This document shows, in pieces, positions 9,884 to 19,369 of a stretch of 64,000 nt of DNA (positions are counted from its first letter, which is position 1; every line of letters starts with the position of its first letter). This stretch comes from Streptococcus alactolyticus (GTDB taxonomy: Bacteria > Bacillota > Bacilli > Lactobacillales > Streptococcaceae). The notes beneath the pieces are model-generated. The model searched no databases, was not told the origin of the DNA, and saw only the letters and a program-made list of their open reading frames with translations. A program made the translations under genes and the position numbers. The stretch spans positions 1 to 64,000 of the forward strand of contig NZ_JAAXMT010000010.1 in NCBI RefSeq assembly GCF_012277075.1. Reading direction: 5' to 3'.

Positions 9884-10538
9884 CTAAAGCGACACGCAAG
9901 GTTTCCACTTGAGCAACAAGGTCACTGGCTTTAAAGAGGTATGACCCTGCCACAAAGATATTGGCACCTGCTTCATAGCAAGCTTTGATGGTTTTGTTGT
10001 CAACCCCACCGTCAACTTCGATGTCAAAATCATAGCCTTTTTCATCACGAATGCGAGCAATTTGAGCGACCTTGTCAAGCATTTCAGGAATAAAGGCTTG
10101 CCCTCCAAAACCTGGATTGACAGTCATGATAAGCACCTGGTCAACCAAACTCAAAACCGATTCAATCGCTGAAATAGGTGTTCCTGGGTTGATGACCACA
10201 CCAGCTTTCATACCAGCTGCCTTGATTTTTTGTAAAGCCCCATGAATATGCAACGTTGCTTCAGCATGAATAGTCATGATATCTGCACCAGCTTGGGCAA
10301 AAGCATCTACATAACGTTCAGGATTAACCACCATCAAATGGCAATCAAAAAACAATTTACTGTGTTTACGCATACTTGCCACAACATCTGCACCAAAACT
10401 GATATTTGGCACAAATTGACCGTCCATAATATCAATATGAACGTACTCTGCACTGGTTTCTTCAATGCGTTTGAGTTCTGATGCAAAATTAGCATAATCA
10501 GCAGCTAAAATAGAGGGTGCGATTTTATTTGTTGACAT
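9876..10538 (-). CDS. rpe: ribulose-phosphate 3-epimerase
   Basis: TIM-barrel enzyme of the pentose phosphate pathway interconverting ribulose-5-P and xylulose-5-P. The family motifs are complete: ILAADYANF, HIDIMDGQFVPNISFG with metal-ligand His/Asp, HLMVVNPERY, MTVNPGFGGQ and EVDGGVDN. The protein is 220 aa. It starts six bases after the rsgA stop and overlaps thiN, so all are cotranscribed. Confidence 0.97.
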   Translation of the reverse strand: MSTNKIAPSILAADYANFASELKRIEETSAEYVHIDIMDGQFVPNISFGADVVASMRKHSKLFFDCHLMVVNPERYVDAFAQAGADIMTIHAEATLHIHGALQKIKAAGMKAGVVINPGTPISAIESVLSLVDQVLIMTVNPGFGGQAFIPEMLDKVAQIARIRDEKGYDFDIEVDGGVDNKTIKACYEAGANIFVAGSYLFKASDLVAQVETLRVALDD

Positions 10539-10544
10539 AAGAAC

Positions 10545-11417
10545 CTACTTTCTTTTAATCACTTTTTTATATGTTTCACGACGGTTTTCAATTTCACTGA
10601 GAAACTGGAGGTAATTATCATAGCGTGATTGCCAAAGTTCCCCATTTTTTAGAGCTTCCTTGACCGCGCATTCTGGCTCGTGCGTATGGGTGCACGAACG
10701 GAATTTACAGAAATGGCTCAGGCGCCTTAATTCAGGAAAAGCTTCATTTAAATCTTCGACCGTTTGAATGTCGTAATCTAACGATGAAAATCCTGGGGTG
10801 TCCGCAATTTTACCACCATTGACAGTGTATAAACTGACAGCGCGAGTCGTGTGGCGTCCACGTCCAAGGCTATCTGAGATTTCACCTGTTTCCAATTGGA
10901 GTTCGGGGGCAATTTTATTGAGTAAGGTTGATTTTCCAACACCTGTTTGTCCCATGAAAACGGTCACTTTATCTGTCAAAAGCGGTAGCAATTCGTCTAA
11001 AGTGGTGCAAAACGCATACCTAATCTCTTGGTACTGCTTCTGGATGCTTGCCATCTCCTCAACATTGTCCAGCAAATCCATCTTGGAAATGTAAACGATC
11101 GGCTCAATCGCCTTGTGTTCTAGCAAGACCAAAAAGCGGTCTAAAAGATTGGCATTAAAATCAGGCTCTTTTGCAGACATAATGACCACTGCTTGGTCAA
11201 CATTCACAATTGGCGGACGAACCAAACTGTTTTTTCGCTCATGAATAGCTAAAATATAGCCTTCTGACTGCTCATCTGCTGAAAAATCAACAAAATCACC
11301 AACATAAGGTGTTTGACCTTTTTTTCTAAAATTACCACGCGCACGTGTCTGATAAATCACTCCATCGGACTCCACATAGTAAAAGCCCGCTAATGATTTG
11401 ATAATTCTACCTTGCAA
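10545..11417 (-). CDS. rsgA: ribosome small-subunit GTPase RsgA
   Basis: Circularly permuted GTPase that helps late 30S maturation. An N-terminal OB fold (about 1-65) is followed by G4 SKMDL (111-115), then Walker [10 protein letters not shown] (156-164), switch region GRGRHTTR and G3 DTPGF. A C-terminal zinc knuckle has ligands C237, C242, H244 and C250. The 290-aa protein starts ATG after AAAGGAAAGAT. It is the first gene of the five-gene operon and its upstream region holds the divergent tRNA promoter. Confidence 0.96.
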   Translation of the reverse strand: MQGRIIKSLAGFYYVESDGVIYQTRARGNFRKKGQTPYVGDFVDFSADEQSEGYILAIHERKNSLVRPPIVNVDQAVVIMSAKEPDFNANLLDRFLVLLEHKAIEPIVYISKMDLLDNVEEMASIQKQYQEIRYAFCTTLDELLPLLTDKVTVFMGQTGVGKSTLLNKIAPELQLETGEISDSLGRGRHTTRAVSLYTVNGGKIADTPGFSSLDYDIQTVEDLNEAFPELRRLSHFCKFRSCTHTHEPECAVKEALKNGELWQSRYDNYLQFLSEIENRRETYKKVIKRK

Positions 11418-11502
11418 CTATCTTTCCTTTTTTCAATTGATAAATTCATTATAGCAAAAAACAGAACTTTATTCAGTAAACTGGCCAAAAAAGATTTTGC
11501 CA

Positions 11503-11531
11503 TTGTTTTTTGAAAAGAAAAGGCGTATAAT
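11503..11531 (+). promoter_or_regulatory. tRNA-Leu/Ser promoter
   Basis: The -35 TTGTTT (11503-11508) and -10 TATAAT (11526-11531) have a 17-base spacer. Transcription would start about 7 bases later, 8 bases before the mature tRNA-Leu end. Confidence 0.75.
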
Positions 11532-11545
11532 GGCCTTGTCTTTTC

Positions 11546-11629
11546 GCGGAAGTGGTGGAACGGCAGACACGCATGCTTCAGGCGCATGTGCCTAATCTAG
11601 GCGTGAGGGTTCAAATCCCTTCTTCCGCA
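11546..11629 (+). tRNA. tRNA-Leu (CAG)
   Basis: Class II tRNA of 84 nt. Acceptor GCGGAAG pairs with CTTCCGC, with discriminator A. Anticodon stem CATGC/GCATG holds loop TTCAGGC, with anticodon CAG at 11579-11581. The T arm GGTTCAAATCC is present and CCA is not encoded. Confidence 0.95.
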
Positions 11630-11678
11630 TTTCTTGTTTCACCTGCTCAATAGCCGTAAAACAAGTGAAATTTCCTTT

Positions 11679-11767
11679 GGAAAGGTGACCCAGCTTGGTA
11701 CGGCACCAGACTCGAAATCTGGCAAGTGGACACAGTTCACACGCGGGTTCAAATCCCGTCCTTTCTT
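11679..11767 (+). tRNA. tRNA-Ser (CGA)-like
   Basis: Class II fold of 89 nt. Acceptor GGAAAGG pairs with CCTTTCT (a G-U closes the end). Anticodon stem CCAGA/TCTGG carries loop CTCGAAA with anticodon CGA. The long variable arm GTGGAC/GTTCAC and a T arm with TTCAAAT are clear. Oddities: the D stem is weak and the discriminator base reads T, where serine tRNAs normally have G. It is probably cotranscribed with tRNA-Leu 49 bases upstream. It may be functional, or a decaying rare-codon isoacceptor. Confidence 0.7.
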
Positions 11768-11774
11768 TATTTTA

Positions 11775-12940
11775 ATGAAGCAAGTGACTCTTAGTATCTT
11801 TTTAAAAAAAGCCACTGCACATAAACTATCGGCATTTTTTAGCGAGATACCTCATCTACACAGTCAATAACTGACACTACTGATATGACAATCATTCGCT
11901 TTCACTCATATTTCGATTGCTTTACCCGTGGTGCTAGTTGAAAAATCTCAAATTATAAACCCAATAATACTTTCTAACCACAGTTCCAGTCCGCATAAGC
12001 TACGAACAAGGGGGCTTTGAATATCAAATTCTGTACAGAGTACCGAAAATCTCGTTTCAATAGTTCGTCGTTTAGCCATTAATTTCCAATTATCATGATG
12101 TTTAGCTTCGCTCATGTTTTGACGTAACGGTGTCCAAAGCTGGTATCATTTTTGTGCTAATCGTTGCTTCAATGATTGGCTAATATAGCCTAAATCCGCT
12201 AAAATAATAGTAAAATTGGTATCTTCTAGTAATTCCTCACAGGCTTTACTATCATGGGTTGGTGCAGGTGTCACGAGGTAGTTCACAACGTAACCTGATA
12301 AGCTTACCAACATATGCACCTTGAAACCATAAAACCACATTTGTTTAGTTGAATTAAAGGAAATATCAGCCTGTTCGTCCCGAAAAATCCTAGTTTTAAA
12401 ATTTCTAAGATGAGATTTAGCGGTATACTGTAAATGGCTCATTTGGACTACCTCCTGTTTAGTTGTCACTTACAGTATAGTCCATTTGGGCTTTTTTCGT
12501 ATCTTAAATTTAACTAGCACCACGGGTATTTTTTAGATAAATTTTTAGATAAATACGAATTACTAGAGTGGATCTTCCAAATAGAATTAAGAGAACAGGT
12601 TACAGACAATCTAGAATACATTTCTGGTTATCAGCTTCTACAAGAATTATTACATTATTTCAGTATTAATAAACACTTTTATATACAATTATTTAAGGTT
12701 GTTAATCAAAATGATTTCTCTTCATATTTCCAAACTTATTGCCAACAGCTTGTTATTAAAATTGTCAAAGAATATCATTCTCAACCATTTGATTCTGAAA
12801 CAGAATATAAACTATTTATTAATTACCATAGTCAAGCTATAGCTGGTACTATAAAACAGTCGTTAACTTTATCTAACCAAGATTATCAAAAACAAGCACT
12901 ACTACTAATACAACTTATCAAAAAAAATATAGAAAACTAG
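11775..12940 (+). pseudogene. dhaS: dhaS-like TetR regulator, IS-interrupted
   Basis: The frame 12530-12940 is open from the IS edge to TAG and encodes about 136 aa. It begins LDKYELLEWIFQIEL, which resembles the C-terminal part of DhaS, the TetR-family activator of dihydroxyacetone kinase genes. Just left of the IS, 11775-11923 encodes pieces matching an N-terminal helix-turn-helix region (MKQVTLSIFLKK, then SITDTTDMT in another frame). I infer one ancestral gene, frameshifted and split by the IS982-family element. Its neighbour dhaQ follows by 8 bases, as in Lactococcus. Confidence 0.6.
11924..12527 (-). mobile_element. IS982-family element, copy 1, internally deleted
   Basis: Bounded by perfect 16-bp inverted ends ACCCGTGGTGCTAGTT. 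At 604 bp it lacks about 350 bp present in the 955-bp copy at 19370-20324. The deletion joins the transposase start (MSHLQYTAKSH, from 12442) directly to RNFKTRIFRDEQ. A nonsense change (GGA to TGA at 12146-12148) also cuts the frame. It cannot make transposase. No clear target-site duplication was found. Transposase identity rests on IS982-type motifs (DSFPLPVC, KTRIFRDEQA, WFYGFKVH, ADLGY). Confidence 0.88.
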
Positions 12941-12948
12941 GTATCTTT

Positions 12949-13934
12949 ATGGTTCATATCATTAATTCAATCCATTCAACCGTTCAACAAAACATCAATG
13001 CTATTACACGCATATACCCTCATCTCTCACAACTTAAACAACTACCTACTATTTATTATAATCAACATGATCCAAACACTATACCAATTTTATCAGGCGG
13101 TGGAAGTGTCATGAACCAGCTCATTTTGGATACGTTGGAGATGGAATGTTAACCGCTGCTATTAGTGGTCCTATTTTTATCCCCCCTCGTACTCATGACA
13201 TTCTAGAAACTATACGTTTTCTTAATAATGGCAAAGGTGTTTTTATCATTATAAAAAATTTTGAGGCCGATATTAAAGAATTCTCTGAGACAATTCACCA
13301 AGCTAGAGAAGAAGGAATTTTAGTCAAGTATACCATTTCTCACGATGACATTTCAGTTGAGAAAAGTAATTTTCAAATTCGTCATCGTGGGGTTGCAGGA
13401 ACAATTTTACTCCATAAAATATTAGGGCAAGCCGCCAAAAATGGAGCTAGTCTGGATGAATTGGAAAAAATAGCTTTCAGTCTATCAACATCTATTGCTA
13501 CATTGGGGGTTGCTACAAAATTTGCTACACTTCTCAAAGATGAAGAACCTATTTTTGATTTACCAAGCCAATATATCTCTTATGGAATTGGTATTCATGA
13601 GGAACCTGGTTATCGCATGAGATCTTTTGAATCCTCTGAAGTACTCGCTGTTGAACTCATTAATAAGATCAAAATGAAATTCAAGTGGACAGAAGGACAA
13701 GAATTTATCCTTTTAATCAATAATTTAGGGGGAGCTTCCAAATTAGAAGAACTTGTTTTAGCAGATGACATTCTCCAGTTATTAGATATAGAGAGACTCA
13801 ATATTTCTTTTATAAAAACTGGTCATCTAATCACAAGTTTAGACATGTCTGGCCTTTCTGTTACACTTTGTAGATTTTTAGATAAGTCTTGGATTACAGC
13901 TCTAAAATCACCAACAAATGCATTTGCTTGGTAA
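12949..13934 (+). pseudogene. dhaQ: DhaQ-like DhaK paralogue, frameshifted
   Basis: Two overlapping frames (12949-13152 and 13146-13934) together encode about 329 aa of a DhaK-fold protein. Restoring one G between 13108 and 13109 turns the local reading into the DhaK motif SGGGSGHEPAHFGYVGDGM. The C-terminal frame keeps GIGIHEEPG, whose His binds dihydroxyacetone in DhaK and DhaQ. It follows a TetR-type dhaS, and no dhaK, dhaL or dhaM is in the window, so this looks like DhaQ, the coactivator, rather than the kinase subunit. Decayed. Confidence 0.78.
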
Positions 13935-14001
13935 ACAACTCCACTTTACTTTCCTTAATACTAGAAAAGAATATTAATGCATCCATCTTAATTTAACTAA
14001 C

Positions 14002-14035
14002 AATCCCCCTAGAACAAGACTGTTCTAGGGGGATT
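14002..14035. terminator. bidirectional terminator between dhaQ remnant and rsmE
   Basis: 15-bp stem AATCCCCCTAGAACA / TGTTCTAGGGGGATT with loop AGAC lies between converging genes. Confidence 0.85.
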
Positions 14036-14046
14036 TCTATATATAA

Positions 14047-14796
14047 CTAATTACTCTTTTGCAATTCCAAGGCATAGCTGATGCTGCTGAGGGCATAGAG
14101 TGGGGCGGTTTCTGCTCGCATGATGCGTGGGCCTAAACCAATTGTTTGGCCACCATGTGCTTCAAAGGCTGCGATTTCCTCGGGTGAAATGCCGCCTTCT
14201 GGTCCGAAGATAAAGAGCAGTTTTTCTCCTGCTGTCATGCGTGACAATTCACGCGCCAAGGCTGCTGTTTCGCCTTCTTTCGCTGATTCTTCGTAAGCAA
14301 TAAAGACCTTATCAAATGATGACAACCCCGCTAGAAAATCGGCTTTTTTCTCAAATAATGTGACTTCTGGGACACGATTGCGTTTGCTCTGCTCGGCAGC
14401 TCCAAGCGTGATTTTAGCTAATTTATCGCCTTTTTTCGCTAATTTTTTGCCATCCCACTTGACCACAGACCAGTCGGCTGGAAATGCCCAAAGTTGGTTT
14501 GCCCCAAGTTCGGTGGTTTTTTGGGCAAGAAATTCCAATTTATCGCCTTTTGGGAATCCTACGGCAATGGTCACATCAACTGGCAATTCCACATCGCTAT
14601 CAAGAGTTTCAAGGATTTGGAAACGGTGGCTACTGCTATCAAGAACTTTGGCTAAACGTTTGATGTGGTCATCAAAAACAAGGACAACTTCGTCACCATC
14701 AGCGAGACGCATAACTTGAAACATATGTTTCATCGTGTCTTTATCAGTGATAGTCACCTCATCTTGTGCCTTGCCTGCTACAAAATACTGTTGCAT
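14047..14796 (-). CDS. rsmE: 16S rRNA m3U1498 methyltransferase RsmE
   Basis: SPOUT-class enzyme that methylates U1498 of 16S rRNA with SAM. An N-terminal PUA-like domain (about 1-70) precedes the trefoil-knot domain with FGPEGGISPEE and the C-terminal LGPRIMRAETAPLYALS motif, both diagnostic. The protein is 249 aa. Its ATG follows the prmA stop with no gap, so the two rRNA/r-protein methyltransferase genes are translationally coupled. Confidence 0.95.
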   Translation of the reverse strand: MQQYFVAGKAQDEVTITDKDTMKHMFQVMRLADGDEVVLVFDDHIKRLAKVLDSSSHRFQILETLDSDVELPVDVTIAVGFPKGDKLEFLAQKTTELGANQLWAFPADWSVVKWDGKKLAKKGDKLAKITLGAAEQSKRNRVPEVTLFEKKADFLAGLSSFDKVFIAYEESAKEGETAALARELSRMTAGEKLLFIFGPEGGISPEEIAAFEAHGGQTIGLGPRIMRAETAPLYALSSISYALELQKSN

Positions 14797-15750
14797 TTAC
14801 CCTCCTATCACTCCTGAAATATCATCTGTTTTTTTGAAAACACAAGCATTCCATTCGCCTTGAATCATATGGGTTTCAAGGAAGAAGCCTGCTTTTTCAG
14901 CAGATTCACGTACCATTTCCCATTTCTCAGAAATGATACCAGACATAATCAAGTAACCCTCATCTTTGACAAGACGGTAGGCATCTTCTGTCATATTGAT
15001 CAAAATATCAGCGAGGATATTTGCCACAATAACGTCTGCCTGAATGTCTACGCCTTGCAAAAGGTTTCCTGTCGCCACGTGGATATTTTCTGTCCCAGCA
15101 TTCAAATCGATATTTTCTTGCGCCACGCGCACCGCTACTTCATCAAGGTCATAAGCATAGATAGACTTTGCGCCAAGCAATGAGCTAGCGATTGATAACA
15201 CGCCTGAGCCTGTCCCCACATCAAGCACCGTTTCGCCCCCTCGAAGGACTTGCTCCAATGCAAAAAGGCTCATCTTAGTGGTTGGGTGAGTCCCCGTTCC
15301 AAACGCCATCCCAGGGTCAAGACGAATGATTTTCTCACCCGTTTTGGCTTCGTGATCTGTCCAACTTGGCACAATAGTCAAATCATGGCTGATACGCGTT
15401 GGTTCGTAGTATTTTTTCCAATTTTCTGCCCAATCTTGCTCAGCTAGTTCCTGCGTGTCATAGTGAATGTCGCCCGCATTCACCCCAAAATCACTCAAGG
15501 CCGACAAACGTTGCGCCACTTCTTTTTCCACAGCATCGATATCCACATGCTCGGGATAATAAGCCGTGATTTTCACAGTATCCACTTGTTTGACTTCTGG
15601 AAATACTTCGCCGTACTTGCCAACACGTCCAAGATAGTCGGCGCTATCATCTATCGCGACTCCTTGACTCCCCAATTCAATTAAAATATTTGAAGCCGCT
15701 TCTTCAGCTTCTCTCAAGACCTCAACGGTCAATTCTTGCCATTTGTCCAT
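14797..15750 (-). CDS. prmA: ribosomal protein L11 methyltransferase
   Basis: Methylates lysines and the N-terminus of ribosomal protein L11. An N-terminal substrate-recognition domain (about 1-110) is followed by a Rossmann methyltransferase domain with SAM motif [14 protein letters not shown] (about 175-188) and [11 protein letters not shown]. The protein is 317 aa, typical. It starts 5 bases after the GIY-YIG gene and abuts rsmE. Confidence 0.96.
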   Translation of the reverse strand: MDKWQELTVEVLREAEEAASNILIELGSQGVAIDDSADYLGRVGKYGEVFPEVKQVDTVKITAYYPEHVDIDAVEKEVAQRLSALSDFGVNAGDIHYDTQELAEQDWAENWKKYYEPTRISHDLTIVPSWTDHEAKTGEKIIRLDPGMAFGTGTHPTTKMSLFALEQVLRGGETVLDVGTGSGVLSIASSLLGAKSIYAYDLDEVAVRVAQENIDLNAGTENIHVATGNLLQGVDIQADVIVANILADILINMTEDAYRLVKDEGYLIMSGIISEKWEMVRESAEKAGFFLETHMIQGEWNACVFKKTDDISGVIGG

Positions 15751-15755
15751 GGTTG

Positions 15756-16649
15756 TTAGGCTCCTTCTTCCAATTCTTTTAGGGTAATCCCTTTATCATT
15801 TTTCCATTCCGTTCGACCATTGGCAGCCATTCCAAGAACAAAAACTGCCGCATAAGACGGACTTGAAAACAGTTGATCTTCCTGTAATATACCGTCTTTA
15901 ATAAGTCCCAAGCGTAGTAACTCATCACGTTTTTCCCTTAAACTATCAGGCAAAGACGGGGCATTGATAAGATCGATTTGACTGCCTTTTAAAACAACAA
16001 AGCCTTCTGAAGTTTGTTCGCAGGTCGCTGTAATCGTCTGATTAGATTTTTTAGTTCTTCTTTTCAAATAAAGATAAAGTGAATCCTGACTTGGCTCCTC
16101 AGGCTCTCTTTTATTGACCATTGGAACAAATAAGCGATAGCCCAAGGTTCCTATAATCGTCAAGGTGTTATCCACAACTTCATCTAGCTCAGACTGTTTT
16201 TCTTCTGTGACGTTACCAGGATTGGGTTCATTACTATTTTTGATAAGGTAACGGTCTGCTTCTTTTGCCAATTGGGTGAAACGATTTTCCAAATAAGAGA
16301 TATCTGTTGGCCCAAAAGAATTATTTTGTGTTGTCAAAATAATAGCATTGTTAAAATAAGCTGCATGACTATCATGAGTGTGTTCTTGAATACGAAATAA
16401 AACACCCTCGCCATTTTTACGTGTTGTCGATTGACCAATGTAGGCAATTTCTTTTTGGGTTTCATCATCTTGCCCAAACAAAAAATAAATGCCACTTTGC
16501 TTCATATCTTCACGCATTTTCAAATCGCCTAATTTGATACGAGGTACTTTATAAATAACCCCTGTCCAATTAGAAAGAGTGCATTTTATTTTTCCTGTAA
16601 CCTCTCCGTCCATCAGAAAGATATTGATATTTTTACCGCGTTTTGCCAC
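15756..16649 (-). CDS. GIY-YIG nuclease-fold protein with DUF4357
   Basis: 297-aa protein. GIY-YIG motifs are visible as SGIYFLFGQ and IAYIGQS (about residues 51-76), with R and E further on. The C-terminal part (about 205-297) resembles DUF4357. Family members are of unknown role; some are linked to restriction or mobile DNA. I chose GTG at 16649, with GGGAG upstream. It is inserted between a DUF3013 gene and prmA in one operon. Calling it an active nuclease would be inference. Confidence 0.8.
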   Translation of the reverse strand: MAKRGKNINIFLMDGEVTGKIKCTLSNWTGVIYKVPRIKLGDLKMREDMKQSGIYFLFGQDDETQKEIAYIGQSTTRKNGEGVLFRIQEHTHDSHAAYFNNAIILTTQNNSFGPTDISYLENRFTQLAKEADRYLIKNSNEPNPGNVTEEKQSELDEVVDNTLTIIGTLGYRLFVPMVNKREPEEPSQDSLYLYLKRRTKKSNQTITATCEQTSEGFVVLKGSQIDLINAPSLPDSLREKRDELLRLGLIKDGILQEDQLFSSPSYAAVFVLGMAANGRTEWKNDKGITLKELEEGA

Positions 16650-16667
16650 TAGAAACTCCCAACCATC

Positions 16668-17138
16668 CTAATACCTAGGATAAGCAAAGAAGGTTGTTTC
16701 TGTTAGGTCTGCTTTGCCTTTGTCAAAACTTTCTGCGTCCCACTCTAAAGCAAAATCGGTGCTTTCCTCGTCTGCCAAGAAGTCCATCAAGTCGTCTAAG
16801 CCCTTGGTTGCCACGTCGTTTAGGGTTTGGGCAAAATAAGCTAGGAATTCACGAGAGAAGCCTTTTTTAGCGTCAAACGGGAGGGTCACTAGGTAATCGT
16901 CTTCATCAACCCTTGATTTGGCTTGGTTGTAAAAAAGCACATAATCTTCAAAAACAATATCTTCGTTGCTGATTTCCCCTTGGTCATCAATGGTTTCCAC
17001 AGCTGATTGATTTTGCGCTTCTAAAATAAAAGTCACTTCGACAACATGATTCTTCTTGTTCCAATCAATTGCGTAATCAAAGGTGAAGTGCTTATCCATT
17101 TCTTCTTCTAATACTGATAAAAAGCCGAATTTAGCCAT
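16668..17138 (-). CDS. DUF3013 family protein
   Basis: 156-aa acidic cytoplasmic protein beginning MAKFGFLSVLEEEMDKHF. It resembles the streptococcal/lactococcal DUF3013 family that precedes prmA. No catalytic motif, signal peptide or membrane segment is seen. It is the first gene of a DUF3013 - GIY-YIG - prmA - rsmE operon and is divergent from rarA. Function unknown. Confidence 0.8.
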   Translation of the reverse strand: MAKFGFLSVLEEEMDKHFTFDYAIDWNKKNHVVEVTFILEAQNQSAVETIDDQGEISNEDIVFEDYVLFYNQAKSRVDEDDYLVTLPFDAKKGFSREFLAYFAQTLNDVATKGLDDLMDFLADEESTDFALEWDAESFDKGKADLTETTFFAYPRY

Positions 17139-17232
17139 TAAAAATTTCTTCCAATCTTCTTTTGTGTTACAATTATTTTATCATACTTAAAAGGAAATAA
17201 CATATAAATACAACACTAGGGGGAAATTCGTC

Positions 17233-18501
17233 ATGCCAAATAATCTCGCTTTGCGTATGCGCCCCAAGACGATTGACCAGGTGATCGGGCAAAAACATCT
17301 GGTTGGGGAAGGAAAAATTATTCGCCGTATGGTTGAAGCCAATCGGCTATCATCGATGATTCTTTACGGTCCTCCTGGCATTGGGAAGACCTCAATTGCT
17401 AGTGCTATCGCAGGCACAACCAAATACGCTTTTCGGACTTTTAATGCCACGACAGACACCAAAAAACGCCTGCAAGAAATCGCCGAGGAAGCTAAATTTT
17501 CTGGTGGTTTGGTGCTGTTGCTTGACGAAATCCACCGTCTTGACAAAACCAAGCAAGATTTTCTCTTGCCCTTGCTTGAAAATGGTAACATTATTATGAT
17601 TGGAGCGACAACGGAAAATCCATTCTTTTCTGTCACACCTGCCATTCGCTCACGCGTTCAGATTTTTGAATTGGAGCCCTTATCCACAGAAGACATCAAG
17701 CAAGCTCTTCAAATCGCACTGACAAACAAGGAACGTGGTTTTGAGGTTGACGTGGTGATGGATGAAGACGCCATTGATTTTATTGCGACAGCAACAAATG
17801 GTGACCTACGTTCTGCTTTTAACTCGCTTGATTTGGCAGTCATGTCAACCAAACCAGACAACCAAAATAGCCGTCACATTAGTCTTGGCACCGTTGAAAA
17901 TAGCTTGCAGCGCAGCTATATTACCATGGATAAAGACGGAGATGGGCACTACGATGTCTTGTCCGCCCTACAAAAATCCATCCGTGGCTCTGATGTCAAC
18001 GCCAGCCTTCATTATGCCGCACGTCTGATTGAAGCTGGAGATTTGCCAAGCTTAGCCAGACGGTTGACCGTCATTGCTTATGAAGATATCGGATTGGCAA
18101 ATCCCGATGCCCAGATACACACCGTTACAGCCCTTGAAGCTGCTCAAAAAATTGGCTTTCCTGAAGCCCGCATCTTGATTGCCAATGTGGTGATTGATTT
18201 AGCCCTATCACCAAAATCCAATTCTGCCATGGTCGCGATTGACCAAGCCATTGCTGACTTGCACCAAAACGGCACCTTGCCTATTCCACGCCATTTGCGG
18301 GACGGGCATTACGCTAGCAGCAAAGAATTAGGAAATGCCCAAGACTACAAGTACCCTCATAACTACCCCGAAAAATGGGTCAACCAACAGTACTTACCCG
18401 ATAAATTGTTCGGAAAAAACTATTTTGACCCCAATCAAACAGGTAAATACGAGCGAGCACTGGCTGCTAACAAAGAGCGTATTGATAAGCTTTCTCGGTA
18501 A
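17233..18501 (+). CDS. rarA: replication-associated recombination protein A
   Basis: AAA+ ATPase of the RarA/MgsA/WRNIP1 family acting at stalled forks, related to clamp-loader subunits. Walker A GPPGIGKT is at residues 46-53 and Walker B LLLDEIHR near 96. Sensor 1 ATTENP and the C-terminal tetramerisation region ([12 protein letters not shown]) are present. The 422-aa protein has full family length. ATG is preceded by AGGGGGAAA. Divergent from the DUF3013 operon and followed by 6S RNA. Confidence 0.95.
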   Translation: MPNNLALRMRPKTIDQVIGQKHLVGEGKIIRRMVEANRLSSMILYGPPGIGKTSIASAIAGTTKYAFRTFNATTDTKKRLQEIAEEAKFSGGLVLLLDEIHRLDKTKQDFLLPLLENGNIIMIGATTENPFFSVTPAIRSRVQIFELEPLSTEDIKQALQIALTNKERGFEVDVVMDEDAIDFIATATNGDLRSAFNSLDLAVMSTKPDNQNSRHISLGTVENSLQRSYITMDKDGDGHYDVLSALQKSIRGSDVNASLHYAARLIEAGDLPSLARRLTVIAYEDIGLANPDAQIHTVTALEAAQKIGFPEARILIANVVIDLALSPKSNSAMVAIDQAIADLHQNGTLPIPRHLRDGHYASSKELGNAQDYKYPHNYPEKWVNQQYLPDKLFGKNYFDPNQTGKYERALAANKERIDKLSR

Positions 18502-18539
18502 GGTATTTAAACACTCTGGAGAAAAAAGCAGGTTATCTC

Positions 18540-18568
18540 TTGAAAAATTTTCAAAAAGTGCTATTATA
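18540..18568 (+). promoter_or_regulatory. 6S RNA promoter
   Basis: The -35 TTGAAA (18540-18545) and -10 around TATTATA (18562-18568) have 16-17 bases between them, placing the start near 18575. Confidence 0.6.
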
Positions 18569-18575
18569 TAAACAT

Positions 18576-18770
18576 AGGTTATGCTGTGGCATGCGAATTC
18601 ACATCAATGTGTTGACCGACTGAATATTTGTATTTAGGGAAACAGTAGTCTTCTAACAGTATGCAAGCCGTCACACGCGGAAGCAGCTAAGTTAGAGAGA
18701 GTTGCCCACCTGCTAGTGTAATTGCGGGTTCAATACAAATCGTGAATCACGGTGCCAATACAGCTTATCG
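18576..18770 (+). ncRNA. ssrS: 6S RNA
   Basis: About 195-nt rod-like RNA that mimics an open promoter and sequesters the housekeeping RNA polymerase. Complementary arms run from both ends inward: GCTGT/ACAGC, GGCA/TGCC, ATTCAC/GTGAAT, TTTGTATT/AATACAAA and CTAAC/GTTAG, leaving an open central region. This is the 6S fold. It has its own promoter, runs directly into tRNA-Lys, and sits downstream of rarA. The assignment is by structure and position; no covariance search was possible. Confidence 0.75.
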
Positions 18771-18771
18771 T

Positions 18772-18844
18772 CCTTCCTTAGCTCAGTTGGTAGAGCAGTG
18801 GACTCTTAATCCATGGGTCATAGGTTCGAGCCCTATAGGGAGGA
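18772..18844 (+). tRNA. tRNA-Lys (CTT)
   Basis: 73 nt. Acceptor CCTTCCT pairs with AGGGAGG and the D stem is GCTC/GAGC. Anticodon stem GTGGA/TCCAT carries loop CTCTTAA (anticodon CTT). T arm ATAGG/CCTAT; discriminator A. CCA is not encoded. It abuts the 3' end of 6S RNA, so the pair is probably one transcript cut by RNase P. Confidence 0.95.
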
Positions 18845-18858
18845 TTAAACATCATAAG

Positions 18859-18884
18859 AAAAAGCCCTTTGTTTAGGGCTTTTT
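18859..18884 (+). terminator. 6S RNA-tRNA-Lys terminator
   Basis: Stem AAAAAGCCCT / AGGGCTTTTT with a 6-nt loop and T tail, 14 bases after the tRNA. Confidence 0.9.
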
Positions 18885-18960
18885 GCTTGTTCTAAAATCA
18901 ATTTGTTGCGATTTTATAATAAAATAAGAAATGAGAAGTCTTATTTTGGGTTTTATTATA

Positions 18961-19107
18961 ATGGCAGATATAAATAATACCTCGGTAGACCAAATCATAA
19001 AAGAAAACTCTAAAAGTGAGCTTCAATACGAAACATTTAAACAAATATATCAAGATACTATAGATAAATTTAACGATAATGATTCAGAAACAACCGACAC
19101 AGAATAA
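18961..19107 (+). CDS. small hypothetical protein (48 aa)
   Basis: ATG to TAA frame encoding a 48-aa acidic, helix-rich peptide (MADINNTSVDQIIKEN...SETTDTE). No convincing Shine-Dalgarno precedes it. The evidence is the open frame and a terminator-like hairpin about 75 bases downstream. It could be chance. Confidence 0.35.
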   Translation: MADINNTSVDQIIKENSKSELQYETFKQIYQDTIDKFNDNDSETTDTE

Positions 19108-19180
19108 TTTCACTTTATTGTTGTTACTGCATAATCTTTACCTAAAATGTAAACTTTACCCAATTTTTAACTAACCATAA

Positions 19181-19227
19181 ATAAAAGCGAACAAGTGGGA
19201 GTTCTAACCAATGTTGTTCGCTTTTAT
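19181..19227. terminator. long hairpin terminator
   Basis: 14-bp perfect stem ATAAAAGCGAACAA / TTGTTCGCTTTTAT with a 19-base loop. It may end transcription of the 48-aa ORF. Between it and the IS at 19370 nothing else was seen. Confidence 0.55.
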
Positions 19228-19369
19228 AGTGCAGTAAAAAAAATCACAATTCTTGATATTAGTCTAAATATCCCTTCCATTGAATTTCAGATTTTATTTT
19301 TTAAATCTATAGAGAATCAATGTATCTGAAAATAGTTGTACTAAAATCGATATAGTAAATATAATAGCT

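Noticed and set aside
11924-12527. Target-site duplications of the IS982-family copies
   Set aside because: Flanks of both copies were compared; no convincing direct repeat was visible.
15756-16649. Homing or phage-defence role for the GIY-YIG gene
   Set aside because: No intron, intein or modification genes around it; it sits in a housekeeping operon, so only the fold can be claimed.
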